Assembly: GCA_900555515.1 (NCBI GenBank)
Contig: USLO01000021.1
Span: 1-15,671, forward strand
DNA length: 15,671 bases
Direction of reading: 5' to 3'
DNA from: an uncultured Collinsella sp.
Lineage (GTDB): Bacteria; Actinomycetota; Coriobacteriia; Coriobacteriales; Coriobacteriaceae
The notes under the pieces are model-generated. The model was not told where the DNA came from. It was given only the letters and a program-made list of their open reading frames with translations, and made no database searches. A program made the position numbers and the translations under genes. Within the stretch, counting starts at the first letter, position 1. The number at the start of each line of letters is the position of its first letter. Positions 7,407 through 15,671 of this stretch are shown in pieces.

Positions 7407-7448
7407 GGGAAAGGACGCTCGACTCACACGAGTCGAACGCCCTTCCCC
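7407..7448 (-). terminator. Strong hairpin between scrA and scrB
   Basis: Bases 7407-7425 and 7430-7448 form a 19-bp imperfect stem with three mismatched or wobble positions around a four-base ACAC loop. It lies in the 101-bp gap between scrA and scrB. There is no T-run on the minus strand, so it looks more like a partial attenuator or RNA-processing and stability element that sets scrB expression below or apart from scrA. Confidence 0.6.
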
Positions 7449-7485
7449 AAATGGACTTATCCTCAGATTACGCTGAACGGCTCAA

Positions 7486-8937
7486 CTAGAAGCTGACATC
7501 GAAGCCAGCGCCAGCGCCCTCTTCATCAGTGGTCGGCACGCCCTTTGCCTTGTTGTAGGCAAAGATCAAGACGATCGGCACGATAAAGGCGATGAGATTG
7601 CCAGCCACATACCACACGAGCGTCTCGGGCGTGACGATGAGCAGGCCAAGCACGCCGGTCAGACCCTGACCGATGGCGCGCACCTCAAAGAGCTTCACGA
7701 AGGCACCGCCGCAGCCTGCACCGATGCAAGCGCAGATGAACGGGATGATCGAGTAGCGCATGTTTGCAGCAAAGATTGCGGGCTCGGAGATACCGACCAG
7801 CGTCGGGATAAAGGACGACATGCAGATGTTGCGCTCTTTGGAATGCTTCTTATGAATGAGGTACATGCCGATGGCGCCGCCGCCCTGGGCGATGATGGAA
7901 ACCGACCAGATTGCCTGGATGTAGTTGAAGCCAGTCGTGGCAACGAGGTTTGCCTCGATACCCTGGATGAACTGATGCGTACCGGTAACGACGAGCGGCT
8001 GCAGGAATGCGGCAAAGACAAAGGCACCGAAGACGCCCATCCTGTTGTACAGGATATCGATTACGCCGGCGAGGACGTCGCCGATCAGGTTGCCGAGCGG
8101 GCCGAACACGGTGAACAGGGCGACGTTAGCAAGAATCAGGGTAACGGTCGGGACAAAGACGAACGAAACGACCTCGGGGATGTACTTCTGGGCAATCTTT
8201 TCGACCTTGGCCATAAACCAGGCAGTCAGGATTGCAGGGAACACGCCGCCCTGGAAAGCAACCATGGGAATGGAGAGCGGACCAAAGTTCCAGTACTCAG
8301 CACCCGTCGGGTCCATAACGAACGTGTTACGGTTCATAAGGCTCGGGTGAACCATGACGATACCGACGAGGATGCCCAGGATCGGGTTACCGCCAAAACG
8401 CTTGACCGCGCTGTACATAACCAGGACAGGTAGGTAGTCGAAGGTGGTGGCGATAATGGCAAAGAAGCTTGCGAGGTTCTTGAGGAACTCGCTGTGATCG
8501 GCAAGGCTGCCCTCCATGCCAAAGAGGCCGTTGGCAACGATCAGCGACTTAAGGCCGATGATGATAGCGGCGCCGACGAAGGCGGGAATGATGGGGATAA
8601 AGATGTCCGAGAATACCTTGAGGACCGAGAAGAACTTGCCCTTCTTGTCCGCCTCGGCGCCCTTGACCTCGGAAGCGCTGATCTCCTTAACGCCCGTCAG
8701 AGCCATAAACTCATCGTAGACCTTGTTGACGGTACCGGTACCGAAGATGATCATGAGCTGGCCGCTGTTGTACAGCACGCCCTTGACGCCATCGATGTTC
8801 TCGAGCTCGGCCTTGTTGTACTTGCTCGTATCCTTGAGCACCAGACGCAGACGCGTAACGCAATGCGTGGCGCCCTCGATGTTCTCCAAACCGCCGACGT
8901 TATCGACGACTTGCTGAGACACTACTTTGTAGTCCAT
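7486..8937 (-). CDS. scrA: Sucrose-type PTS transporter, EIIBC
   Basis: This 483-residue membrane protein imports and phosphorylates its sugar. The EIIB domain is at about 1-85, with the phospho-accepting C26 in ATHCVTRLRLVLKD and the GVKGVLYNSGQ and FGTGTVNKVY blocks. EIIC follows, with about ten hydrophobic segments from 108 to 465 and the GISEPAIF signature at 382-389. There is no EIIA domain, so phosphate must come from an EIIA encoded elsewhere. The pattern resembles ScrA of the glucose-sucrose PTS class. I start at the ATG at 8937, which has GGAG six bases upstream; the ATG four codons earlier is too close to AAAGGA. It begins 45 bp after the divergent GH32 gene and is probably co-transcribed from the promoter at 10409-10437. 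Trehalose or beta-glucoside specificity is less likely given the GH32 neighbours. Confidence 0.88.
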   Translation of the reverse strand: MDYKVVSQQVVDNVGGLENIEGATHCVTRLRLVLKDTSKYNKAELENIDGVKGVLYNSGQLMIIFGTGTVNKVYDEFMALTGVKEISASEVKGAEADKKGKFFSVLKVFSDIFIPIIPAFVGAAIIIGLKSLIVANGLFGMEGSLADHSEFLKNLASFFAIIATTFDYLPVLVMYSAVKRFGGNPILGILVGIVMVHPSLMNRNTFVMDPTGAEYWNFGPLSIPMVAFQGGVFPAILTAWFMAKVEKIAQKYIPEVVSFVFVPTVTLILANVALFTVFGPLGNLIGDVLAGVIDILYNRMGVFGAFVFAAFLQPLVVTGTHQFIQGIEANLVATTGFNYIQAIWSVSIIAQGGGAIGMYLIHKKHSKERNICMSSFIPTLVGISEPAIFAANMRYSIIPFICACIGAGCGGAFVKLFEVRAIGQGLTGVLGLLIVTPETLVWYVAGNLIAFIVPIVLIFAYNKAKGVPTTDEEGAGAGFDVSF

Positions 8938-8982
8938 GTTCCTCTCCATTCCTTTACGAAATCATAAGACGTTTTGATGCCA

Positions 8983-10365
8983 TTACAGAGACGCGATCGT
9001 TGCATTTGCGCACTTGAGCGTACCGTCGGTGACCGTCAGCGCCACACCCTGGCCCTGCTTATTGCAGAAGCGCGCGTTAAGCGCAACATCATCGACAAAG
9101 ATGGTCGCGATGTCGTCGTCGACGACCAGACGCACATGGTGAGTGCCCTCGCCCTTAAAGAACAACGGACGCTCGAGGCCCATGTTGTTGACCTGGAACC
9201 ACGGGTACTGGGGAGCCGGCGTGAACTCGAGCTTGCCCTCGCGCAGGTTGGCGCGGAACTCATAGGCAAGACCGGTCTCGGCGTCCTCGGCGAACTTGAC
9301 CGAGAAGCCGGCAGCGTTACCGCCGAGCTCAATGTCGGCATCGAGCAAGTAGGTGGAGCCGGCATCCGCGGCGAGCACCTGCTCGACCTTGCCCGACTCG
9401 CAGGAAAGCTCAAAGGTCTCGACTGCCTTAGCCTCGCCAAAGGCGCCAAGCATGCTGTCGGGGAGCTTGGTGCCGAGCGTTCCGTCGGCACGCTGAACGA
9501 TCTCGAGGGGCATAAAGGTGCCACCCCATAGGTAAGAGCTGGGGTCGCCGCCCTCGTCACGCGTAGGAACCCAACCAAAGAGAACGCGACGCTCGCCATC
9601 GAATGCGGTGCGAGCGGCGTAGTACGCGCGGCCGTCGAAGGAGTCGTCAGCGGGGGTAATCCAAGGACCGTTGATGGACTTGGACATGCGGTAACGGGTC
9701 TTGTTGCCGTCGCTGTACTCGGAAAAGACGAGGTACCACCAGTCGCCCATCTTAAAGAGATCAGGCATCTCAAACATGGTGTACAGGCCCGGGTTCCACC
9801 AGTCGCCCTGGAACTCCCAGTTGGTCAGATCCTTGGAGGTGAACTTGACCAGGCGGCCGGTCATCAGACGCTTGTCCTCGCCCACACGCGTGCCGAGGAT
9901 GAGCATGTACTCTTCGTTCTCCTCATCCCAAAGCACAAAGGGATCGCGCCAGTTGCGGTCATCGTAACCCTCCTGGGGCGGAAGCAGCGTCTCGGCGATG
10001 TTCTTCTCCCACTTGACGGCGTCGTCGCTCGTTGCGTGAAGAAGAACCTGCTTCATCAAACGTGCGCGGACCTTATCGCGATTGCAACCAGTGTAGAGCG
10101 CATGGTACTTGTCGCCCACCTTAAACACCGTGCCGGCATAAACATACTGGTCGACTTCCTCGTCGCCGCCACGCTCAAGGCTCTCGCCAAAGTCTTTGTA
10201 ATTGACGAAGTCCTTGGTTGTCGCGAGTGCCCAGCCAAACGGCTCTCCGAAAGGTCCGGGGTTTCGCGTGTCACGCTGATGATAGAGATAGAACGTGCCG
10301 TCCTCGCCGTACGGCATGATGTCGCCCACCCAAATTCCCTCAGGCTGGTAATACACCTTGTGCAT
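8983..10365 (-). CDS. Divergent GH32 family beta-fructosidase
   Basis: The 460-residue cytoplasmic-looking enzyme starts MHKVYYQPEGIWVGDIMPYG. In place of the usual WLNDPNG it has WVGDIMPYG, with the nucleophile candidate D15. The other catalytic blocks are clear: RDP at 140-142 (NWRDPFVLW) and EMPD at 199-202 in place of ECPD, so all three acidic residues are kept. A C-terminal beta-sandwich runs from about 310. I start at the ATG at 10365 because AAAGGAAG lies six bases upstream; the frame is open 15 codons further. It is the first gene after the LacI operators and precedes scrA by 45 bp. Having two different GH32 genes in one operon suggests the second handles another fructoside or phosphorylated fructo-oligosaccharide. 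Substrate is unknown. Confidence 0.85.
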   Translation of the reverse strand: MHKVYYQPEGIWVGDIMPYGEDGTFYLYHQRDTRNPGPFGEPFGWALATTKDFVNYKDFGESLERGGDEEVDQYVYAGTVFKVGDKYHALYTGCNRDKVRARLMKQVLLHATSDDAVKWEKNIAETLLPPQEGYDDRNWRDPFVLWDEENEEYMLILGTRVGEDKRLMTGRLVKFTSKDLTNWEFQGDWWNPGLYTMFEMPDLFKMGDWWYLVFSEYSDGNKTRYRMSKSINGPWITPADDSFDGRAYYAARTAFDGERRVLFGWVPTRDEGGDPSSYLWGGTFMPLEIVQRADGTLGTKLPDSMLGAFGEAKAVETFELSCESGKVEQVLAADAGSTYLLDADIELGGNAAGFSVKFAEDAETGLAYEFRANLREGKLEFTPAPQYPWFQVNNMGLERPLFFKGEGTHHVRLVVDDDIATIFVDDVALNARFCNKQGQGVALTVTDGTLKCANATIASL

Positions 10366-10408
10366 CCGAGACTTCCTTTCCCACGTGATACTAACTCGGT
10401 ACAACTGC

Positions 10409-10437
10409 AAGATATGTCAATCGTTTTCATATGTCAA
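10409..10437 (-). promoter_or_regulatory. Promoter of the sucrose operon
   Basis: On the minus strand a perfect -35 box TTGACA (10432-10437) lies 17 bp from TATCTT (10409-10414), giving a transcript start about 35 bp before the first GH32 gene's ATG at 10365. Operator copies 1 and 2 cover the spacer and the -35 box, which suits repression by steric block. Confidence 0.7.
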
Positions 10438-10446
10438 ACGTTTTCA
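10415..10446. promoter_or_regulatory. Two direct LacI-type operators over the promoter
   Basis: TGTCAATCGTTTTCA (10415-10429) and TGTCAAACGTTTTCA (10432-10446) are 15-mers that differ at one base and repeat at 17-bp spacing. Both have the central CG and near-dyad expected for LacI-family sites. They overlap the promoter of the operon that follows the lacI-type gene. Confidence 0.75.
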
Positions 10447-10478
10447 CACCAATACGTCTTTTCGCAGTTCCAGTCGTC

Positions 10479-10493
10479 GGCAAACGGTTGACA
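10479..10493. promoter_or_regulatory. Third operator copy, inverted
   Basis: Read on the minus strand this is TGTCAACCGTTTGCC, matching the operator pair at 12 or more of 15 positions. It is about 47 bp upstream of the second copy and in the opposite orientation. A weaker partial copy (GGCGAACGG) starts at 10500, 21 bp away. An upstream site of this kind could support looping or cooperative binding. Confidence 0.55.
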
Positions 10494-10549
10494 TATGCCG
10501 GCGAACGGTCATCAGAGGCGTTTGAGGAATTCTTTTGGCACGGGATGAA

Positions 10550-11560
10550 CTACGCGGTTTTGCCCTCAATGAGTTCAACGGGGAGCTTGGTATTCGATTC
10601 GGGCTTTTCGCCGTTAATAAGAGCGATGATGGATTGCGCCGCGAGCTCTCCGATGCGATCGATATCTTGACGAACGGTTGTTAAGTCAGGCATAAACGTC
10701 ATAGTGCGGCGGGCGCCATCCGCGCCCACGACCTTAATATCGTCCGGAGCGCTCAAGCCGCGCTGCTTCATCACGTTAAGACAGATAGCCGCCATCGTGT
10801 CGTCTCCCGCAAAGATGCCGTCAATATCGGGGTTCTCATCGAGGATCTTCGCAACGACCGCACTCTTTTCGTCATCGGACTTAACGAACTCGACCTCACG
10901 GACAAGCGCGGGCAAACCGGCCTGCTCCACAACATCGTGGTAGGCATCGGTACGCTTATTGGCAGGCATGCGCATGCGGCTATTGCTGCGCAGGCACAGG
11001 ATACGCCTGCAGCCGTCATCAATCAGACGGCGCGTGGCGAGCTCGCCAATGCCATAGCTGTCACTTGCAATCTGGACAGAGCCCTCGCCAAGATCGCAGT
11101 CGATGCCAACCAGGCTCAAGCCCATCTCGGCATATGCCTCGGCACCGATATTGAGGGAGTTGACGATGACGCCGTCGACCATATTGCGGCGGAGCATGTC
11201 AATATAGGAACGCTCAAGATCGGGTCGATTGGCGCTGTTGCACAGCAACATCTTAAAGCCGTTTTCCGCTAACGTGCGCTCGACCGCCTGCACAACCTGA
11301 GCATGGAACGGGCTGCTCACAAAGGGAACGATCATACCGATAAGATTCAGGCGACCGTTGAGCATGGCACGGGCGATATCGTTGGGCGTATAGTTGATGC
11401 GCTCCATCGCGGCATGGACCTTATCGCGGGTCTCTTGGCTAATATAGCCGCGATTATTAAGCACGCGAGATACCGTAGTAGGCGAAACCCCCGCCACCGC
11501 CGCAACTTCCTTGATGCCAGGCTTAGCCGTATCCTTAGAACGAGCACTCTCGCGAGCCAT
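10550..11560 (-). CDS. scrR: LacI-family transcriptional repressor of the sucrose operon
   Basis: The 336-residue protein has an N-terminal helix-turn-helix at about 15-36 (IKEVAAVAGVSPTTVSRVLNN), the hinge RAMLNGRLNLIG at 64-75 and a periplasmic-binding-protein-like effector domain to the end, with the SDSYGIGELATRRL and GIFAGDDTMA blocks typical of the family. The start is the ATG at 11560 with GGGGGAGG about five bases upstream; ATGs seven and five codons earlier are too close to that site. It precedes the GH32-PTS-GH32 genes on the same strand. Operators resembling each other lie both before those genes and just upstream of its own ribosome-binding site, so local repression and autoregulation are likely. 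The effector is probably a sucrose-derived sugar or sugar phosphate, which is inferred from context. Confidence 0.88.
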   Translation of the reverse strand: MARESARSKDTAKPGIKEVAAVAGVSPTTVSRVLNNRGYISQETRDKVHAAMERINYTPNDIARAMLNGRLNLIGMIVPFVSSPFHAQVVQAVERTLAENGFKMLLCNSANRPDLERSYIDMLRRNMVDGVIVNSLNIGAEAYAEMGLSLVGIDCDLGEGSVQIASDSYGIGELATRRLIDDGCRRILCLRSNSRMRMPANKRTDAYHDVVEQAGLPALVREVEFVKSDDEKSAVVAKILDENPDIDGIFAGDDTMAAICLNVMKQRGLSAPDDIKVVGADGARRTMTFMPDLTTVRQDIDRIGELAAQSIIALINGEKPESNTKLPVELIEGKTA

Positions 11561-11580
11561 AGCACCCTCCCCCATCAACA

Positions 11581-11595
11581 TGTCATACGTTTACA
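11581..11595. promoter_or_regulatory. Operator at the repressor's own start (autoregulation)
   Basis: TGTCATACGTTTACA matches the second operator copy at 13 of 15 positions and lies about ten bases before the ribosome-binding site of the repressor gene. It overlaps a possible -10 TATGTA (11592-11597 on the minus strand), itself 16 bp from TTGTTG (11614-11619); those boxes are weak. Confidence 0.6.
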
Positions 11596-11684
11596 TACGA
11601 ACAAAGCATACCCCAACAACAGCGGGAAGACGGTAACAGCACAAGTAAGTAGACGACTCATCCAAATAATTAGGAGAGTTCCGC

Positions 11685-11816
11685 CTAAAGGGTGACTACA
11701 CAGGACCCCCGCCGGGACTGTTTGGGCTACCTCCCAAAACATTCCGCAAAGAGGCCCCGCAGCGCGAAGCGCGCAGCGGCGCCCTTTGCATGTCCGAGGA
11801 CACCAATTTAATTTAG
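11685..11816. repeat. Structured element A (tandem pair with element B)
   Basis: Bounded by CTAAAGG (11685) and TTTAG (11816). Nested complementary pairs are GGTG/CACC (11691, 11801) and GGAC/GTCC (11703, 11792), a side hairpin TTTGGG/CCCAAA (11721-11738), and a strong inner hairpin from GCAAAG (11746-11751) to CTTTGC (11784-11789) tipped by GCGC-GAA-GCGC. It shares AACATTCCGCA and the GAA-tipped hairpin with element B, so the two are related. It may be a structured RNA or a MITE-like repeat. Confidence 0.65.
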
Positions 11817-11825
11817 CGTGGTTCC

Positions 11826-11969
11826 CTAAAGGACGACAACGCAGGAGACCCGGCAAGGCCAGGAGCACTTTGCCTCGCAAACATTCCGCAGCCGCGAAGC
11901 GGCGAGGACGTTTGAGAGGCGAAGTGCGTAGGCCTTACCGGGTCTCCGGTGGGAGTTGAGTCCCTTTAG
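11826..11969. repeat. Structured element B, large imperfect inverted repeat at the 3' end of the glycyl-radical gene
   Basis: The outer pair CTAAAGG/CCTTTAG (11826, 11963) overlaps the stop codon at 11966. Inside it are GGAGACCCGG/CCGGGTCTCC (11844, 11938; perfect), AAGGCC/GGCCTT (11855, 11931), CACTTTGCCTC/GAGGCGAAGTG (11866, 11916; one wobble), CAAAC/GTTTG (11878, 11910) and a tip GCCGC-GAA-GCGGC (11891-11903). A transcript would form a very long hairpin. No T-run follows, so 3'-end protection or a mobile repeat fits better than a plain terminator. Confidence 0.75.
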
Positions 11970-12217
11970 AACTTGTTGTGGAAGGTACGCGCAATGACCT
12001 CGTCCTGCTGCTCCTTGGTGAGCGTGTGGAAGTTCACGGCGTAGCCGGAAACGCGGATGGTCAGCTGCGGATACTTCTCGGGGTGAGCCTGAGCGTCGAG
12101 CAGCGTCTCACGGTTGAAGACGTTGATGTTCAGGTGGTGGCCACCCTTCTCGGCGTAAGCGTCGAGCATGTGGACCAGGTTATCGGCCTGGGTCTCGGAA
12201 ACTTCAGAAACCTTCAT
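11966..12217 (-). CDS. grcA: Stand-alone glycyl-radical domain protein, separate C-terminal part of pyruvate formate-lyase
   Basis: The 83-residue protein matches the C-terminal domain of PFL and the E. coli spare part GrcA/YfiD. It has GGHHLNINVFNRETLLDA at about 25-42, HPEKYPQLTIRVSGYAVNF at 45-63 with the radical-site G58, and LTKEQQDEVIARTF at 66-79, as in full-length PflB. PflA would activate G58, and the radical would pass to the Cys pair on the large protein. AAGGAG at 12225-12230 lies seven bases before the ATG, so it is translated on its own. It follows the large subunit by 85 bp. Unlike E. coli, where GrcA only repairs an intact PflB, the PflB here has no such domain, so this protein should be essential for activity. 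E. coli GrcA is longer (127 residues). Confidence 0.92.
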   Translation of the reverse strand: MKVSEVSETQADNLVHMLDAYAEKGGHHLNINVFNRETLLDAQAHPEKYPQLTIRVSGYAVNFHTLTKEQQDEVIARTFHNKF

Positions 12218-12240
12218 AATGTGTCTCCTTCGATTAATAG

Positions 12241-12260
12241 GCGCCGGCCGAAACCGGCGC
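12241..12260 (-). repeat. GC-rich hairpin just before the glycyl-radical gene
   Basis: GCGCCGG (12241-12247) and CCGGCGC (12254-12260) form a perfect 7-bp stem with a six-base loop. On the minus strand it ends about ten bases before the ribosome-binding site of the small gene. Such a 5' hairpin could protect a processed transcript; a terminator is unlikely, as no T-run follows. Confidence 0.7.
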
Positions 12261-12276
12261 GCTAATCAGTAATCGT

Positions 12277-12301
12277 TATTGTTAGTATAGCACTAACAAT
12301 A
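12277..12301 (-). promoter_or_regulatory. Perfect 10-bp palindrome between the two PFL genes, with an extended -10 box
   Basis: TATTGTTAGT (12277-12286) pairs perfectly with ACTAACAATA (12292-12301) around five bases, directly after the large-subunit stop. On the minus strand its centre reads TGCTATACT, an extended -10 motif (TATACT at 12284-12289), without a clear -35. It may be an operator over a private promoter of the small gene or an RNA hairpin. Confidence 0.5.
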
Positions 12302-12302
12302 G

Positions 12303-14354
<2,052 letters not shown>

Positions 14355-14583
14355 TGTGTAACCACGCTCCTAGTTACGTGTAATGCGGCGCTCTCTCACA
14401 CCGCTGCTTATTGAATTCTTGAATGTTCGGCTTGCACTACCGGCTTCTTCCGTTCTTCACCACACGTCGGTGCAGGGAAAACGTTTGTCCACCTTGGAAC
14501 TACAACCCAAAACCCAAGATTTCACCCGTCTGAGAAGGATAACATAGCGACCCTCTCCATCTGGGCTGTTATATGTTTCTTTT

Positions 14584-14610
14584 TTTATATCATAAGGGCG
14601 TTTTTTACAA
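14584..14610 (-). promoter_or_regulatory. Possible pflB promoter
   Basis: On the minus strand TTGTAA (14605-14610) and TATAAA (14584-14589) are separated by 15 bp, a little short. This is the only AT-rich stretch upstream of pflB, and it is followed by a run of A. The call is tentative. Confidence 0.35.
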
Positions 14611-14748
14611 ACCCGCAGGAAATGCGAGCGCAAACAACTACCGTTCACCGATTTGTATGTTATTTTTCCTTGCCTTTGTACGACGTTCGCTCTAGCTGTT
14701 ATGCCAGCTTTAGCAGGGTAAAGCGTCCCAGAGACCCTACAGAAACTG

Positions 14749-14782
14749 CAGGGCGGCCACGGGATCCCCCGTGGCCGCCCTG
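14749..14782 (-). terminator. Perfect 15-bp GC-rich hairpin after the permease gene
   Basis: Bases 14749-14763 and 14768-14782 are perfect reverse complements of 15 bp around the four-base loop ATCC, starting about 40 bp past the permease stop. It is the strongest terminator-like hairpin in the window, although only GCAGTTTCTG, not a true T-run, follows on the minus strand. Confidence 0.75.
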
Positions 14783-14820
14783 TGGCGTAGCTAGTTTTTA
14801 GCTTTGATTGCCGCTTGGCA

Positions 14821-15671
14821 TTAGGCGGCTGCGGCGGCCTTGTCGGTCGTTGCCTTGCTATCGCCGTTGCCCTGGCCCTCAAAATGCTTGTAGCACCAGC
14901 TGGTGACCAGCGGGGTCAAAATAGCCGTCACGATTGCGCAGGCAGCAACCTGTGCCGTAGCCGTCGCGAGCACCGCACCGCCGTACAAGGCCTCATTGAC
15001 GCTTGCCATGGCAGCAGGCGTGGCCACATTGGCTCCGGCGCAGCTCGAAATGGCCGCACCTGCGACACCCGTACCACCCGTGAGCTTATCGACCGCGATG
15101 ACGGGAATTGCAAAGACCACCGAGCAGATCACGCCGAGCAGAATACCGGGGAGACCGCCATTAATGAGCTGGCCAAAGGTCATGGTCGAGCCCATGGCAA
15201 AGAAGACGAGCACGATGATGGCGGAAAGTGCCGGTGCCATCATCTTCTTAAAGCTGGGGAACAGGTTACCCAGAATAATGCCGATGACGATCGGCAGAAT
15301 GGCACCCACGAGCGACCAGCCGATCGGAGCCTGACCGGCAGCGCCGAGCACGATCATCGTGACCGGAGGGCCGACAACGAGCGTGGTGATGGCGACAGCG
15401 CCACGCTCGGCCTCGTTGCCCATGGTGCCCATCAGACCAGCGTACATAGCGTTGTTGGCGCCGGTGCAAGCCGCCAGCATCACCATGGCAGAGATGCCAA
15501 ACAGGTTGTCGTTGAACACATAAAGGATGAGCAGCGACACGGCAACGACCACGATCTGCTTGACAGCGATGATGATGGCGCCGCGTGCAGCGGCGGCGGG
15601 AGCACTCTTAAACGAAATCGTCGTACCGACGATGAGCAAAAAGGCGCCAACGAGCGGGCCTGCACCCTGCT
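14821..15671 (-). CDS. kdgT: 2-keto-3-deoxygluconate permease family transporter (5' end outside window)
   Basis: The frame is open from the window edge to the stop at 14821, giving 283 codons; the first visible residues read QGAGPLVGAFLLIVGTTIS, so roughly 50 N-terminal residues are missing. It is a hydrophobic inner-membrane protein with about eight visible membrane segments. The blocks TGANNAMYAGLMGTMG, VVGPPVTMIVLGAAGQA, LPIVIGIILGNLFPSF and SSCAGANVATPAAMA match the KdgT family, which takes up 2-keto-3-deoxygluconate from pectin breakdown with protons. The C-terminus ends in a low-complexity GNGDSKATTDKAAAAA tail. No pectin-degradation enzyme is visible next to it, so the substrate is inferred from the family only. 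It is followed by a strong hairpin and is probably a separate transcript from pflB. Confidence 0.82.
   Translation of the reverse strand, partial: QGAGPLVGAFLLIVGTTISFKSAPAAAARGAIIIAVKQIVVVAVSLLILYVFNDNLFGISAMVMLAACTGANNAMYAGLMGTMGNEAERGAVAITTLVVGPPVTMIVLGAAGQAPIGWSLVGAILPIVIGIILGNLFPSFKKMMAPALSAIIVLVFFAMGSTMTFGQLINGGLPGILLGVICSVVFAIPVIAVDKLTGGTGVAGAAISSCAGANVATPAAMASVNEALYGGAVLATATAQVAACAIVTAILTPLVTSWCYKHFEGQGNGDSKATTDKAAAAA

Larger units (their letters stand above)
11561..11965. other. 405-bp gap between the glycyl-radical gene and the repressor gene
   Basis: No gene is credible here. The left 80 bp hold the repressor's promoter and operator. The rest is two adjacent structured elements, at 11685-11816 and from 11826 into the stop codon of the small gene. 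Short open frames through these palindromes lack ribosome-binding sites. Confidence 0.8.
14355..14820. other. 466-bp gap: pflB leader and promoter region, kdgT terminator
   Basis: No gene is credible. The right end carries the kdgT hairpin. An AT-rich patch at 14580-14610 is the best promoter candidate. The 225 bp from there to the pflB start would be a long untranslated leader; I find no strong hairpin or known riboswitch in it. PFL genes are usually induced without oxygen, but no clear FNR- or Rex-type site is visible. Confidence 0.6.

Noticed and set aside
8955..8975. Weak operator-like sequence (AAGACGTTTTGATG) before scrA
   Set aside because: It matches only about 9 or 10 of 15 positions and lies inside the operon with no promoter.
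12218..12302. Frameshift or sequencing error splitting one pflB gene
   Set aside because: The halves are 85 bp apart, each end has its own divergent residues, and the second half has a well-placed AAGGAG and ATG, so two real genes are more likely.
14457..14882. 141-codon minus-strand frame
   Set aside because: It overlaps the permease 3' end and its terminator hairpin, is basic and low in complexity, and has no start signal.

Overview
The window looks like chromosomal DNA of a GC-rich, anaerobic, sugar-fermenting actinobacterium of the Coriobacteriia, most likely Collinsella or a close relative. This rests on my recognition of the proteins and on the gene mix (pyruvate formate-lyase, a sucrose PTS, a 2-keto-3-deoxygluconate permease, DegV). 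No rRNA or marker gene is present to prove it. Every credible gene lies on the minus strand, so transcription runs right to left. I see no tRNA, rRNA, CRISPR array or recognisable transposase.

In transcription order, the right end (15671 to 11966) holds a KdgT-type permease cut by the window edge and a 15-bp terminator-like hairpin. A 466-bp gap with a long leader follows, then pyruvate formate-lyase. The lyase is split. A 683-residue protein carries the Cys-Cys catalytic pair but stops before the glycyl-radical domain. A separate 83-residue gene with its own strong ribosome binding site supplies that domain (RVSGYAV). The 85 bp between them hold two perfect inverted repeats. Downstream of the small gene lie two adjacent, related, highly structured elements of about 130 to 145 bp.

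The middle (11560 to 5942) is a sucrose or fructoside utilisation block: a LacI-family repressor, a divergent GH32 enzyme, a sucrose-type PTS EIIBC and a canonical GH32 sucrose-6-phosphate hydrolase. Two operator-like 15-mers overlap a TTGACA-17-TATCTT promoter in front of the first GH32 gene. A third copy lies upstream of that promoter, and a fourth sits at the repressor's own start, pointing to local control and autoregulation.

The left part (5665 to 1) holds a DegV-family lipid-binding protein and the PFL-activating radical SAM enzyme PflA. PflA is therefore separated from its substrate by about 7 kb that contains the sugar block. A 331-bp gap rich in inverted repeats follows, then a membrane-anchored class A beta-lactamase-fold serine hydrolase, an MTA/SAH nucleosidase and the ribosome-assembly GTPase EngB. 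The left edge is a probable two-gene module: a DUF3990-type, ADP-ribosyltransferase-like protein followed by a truncated small ORF, headed by a perfect 19-bp inverted repeat that overlaps its likely promoter.

The most unusual feature is the two-gene pyruvate formate-lyase with its structured intergenic and 3' DNA. Next come the DUF3990 module with its operator-like repeat and the pair of large structured elements.
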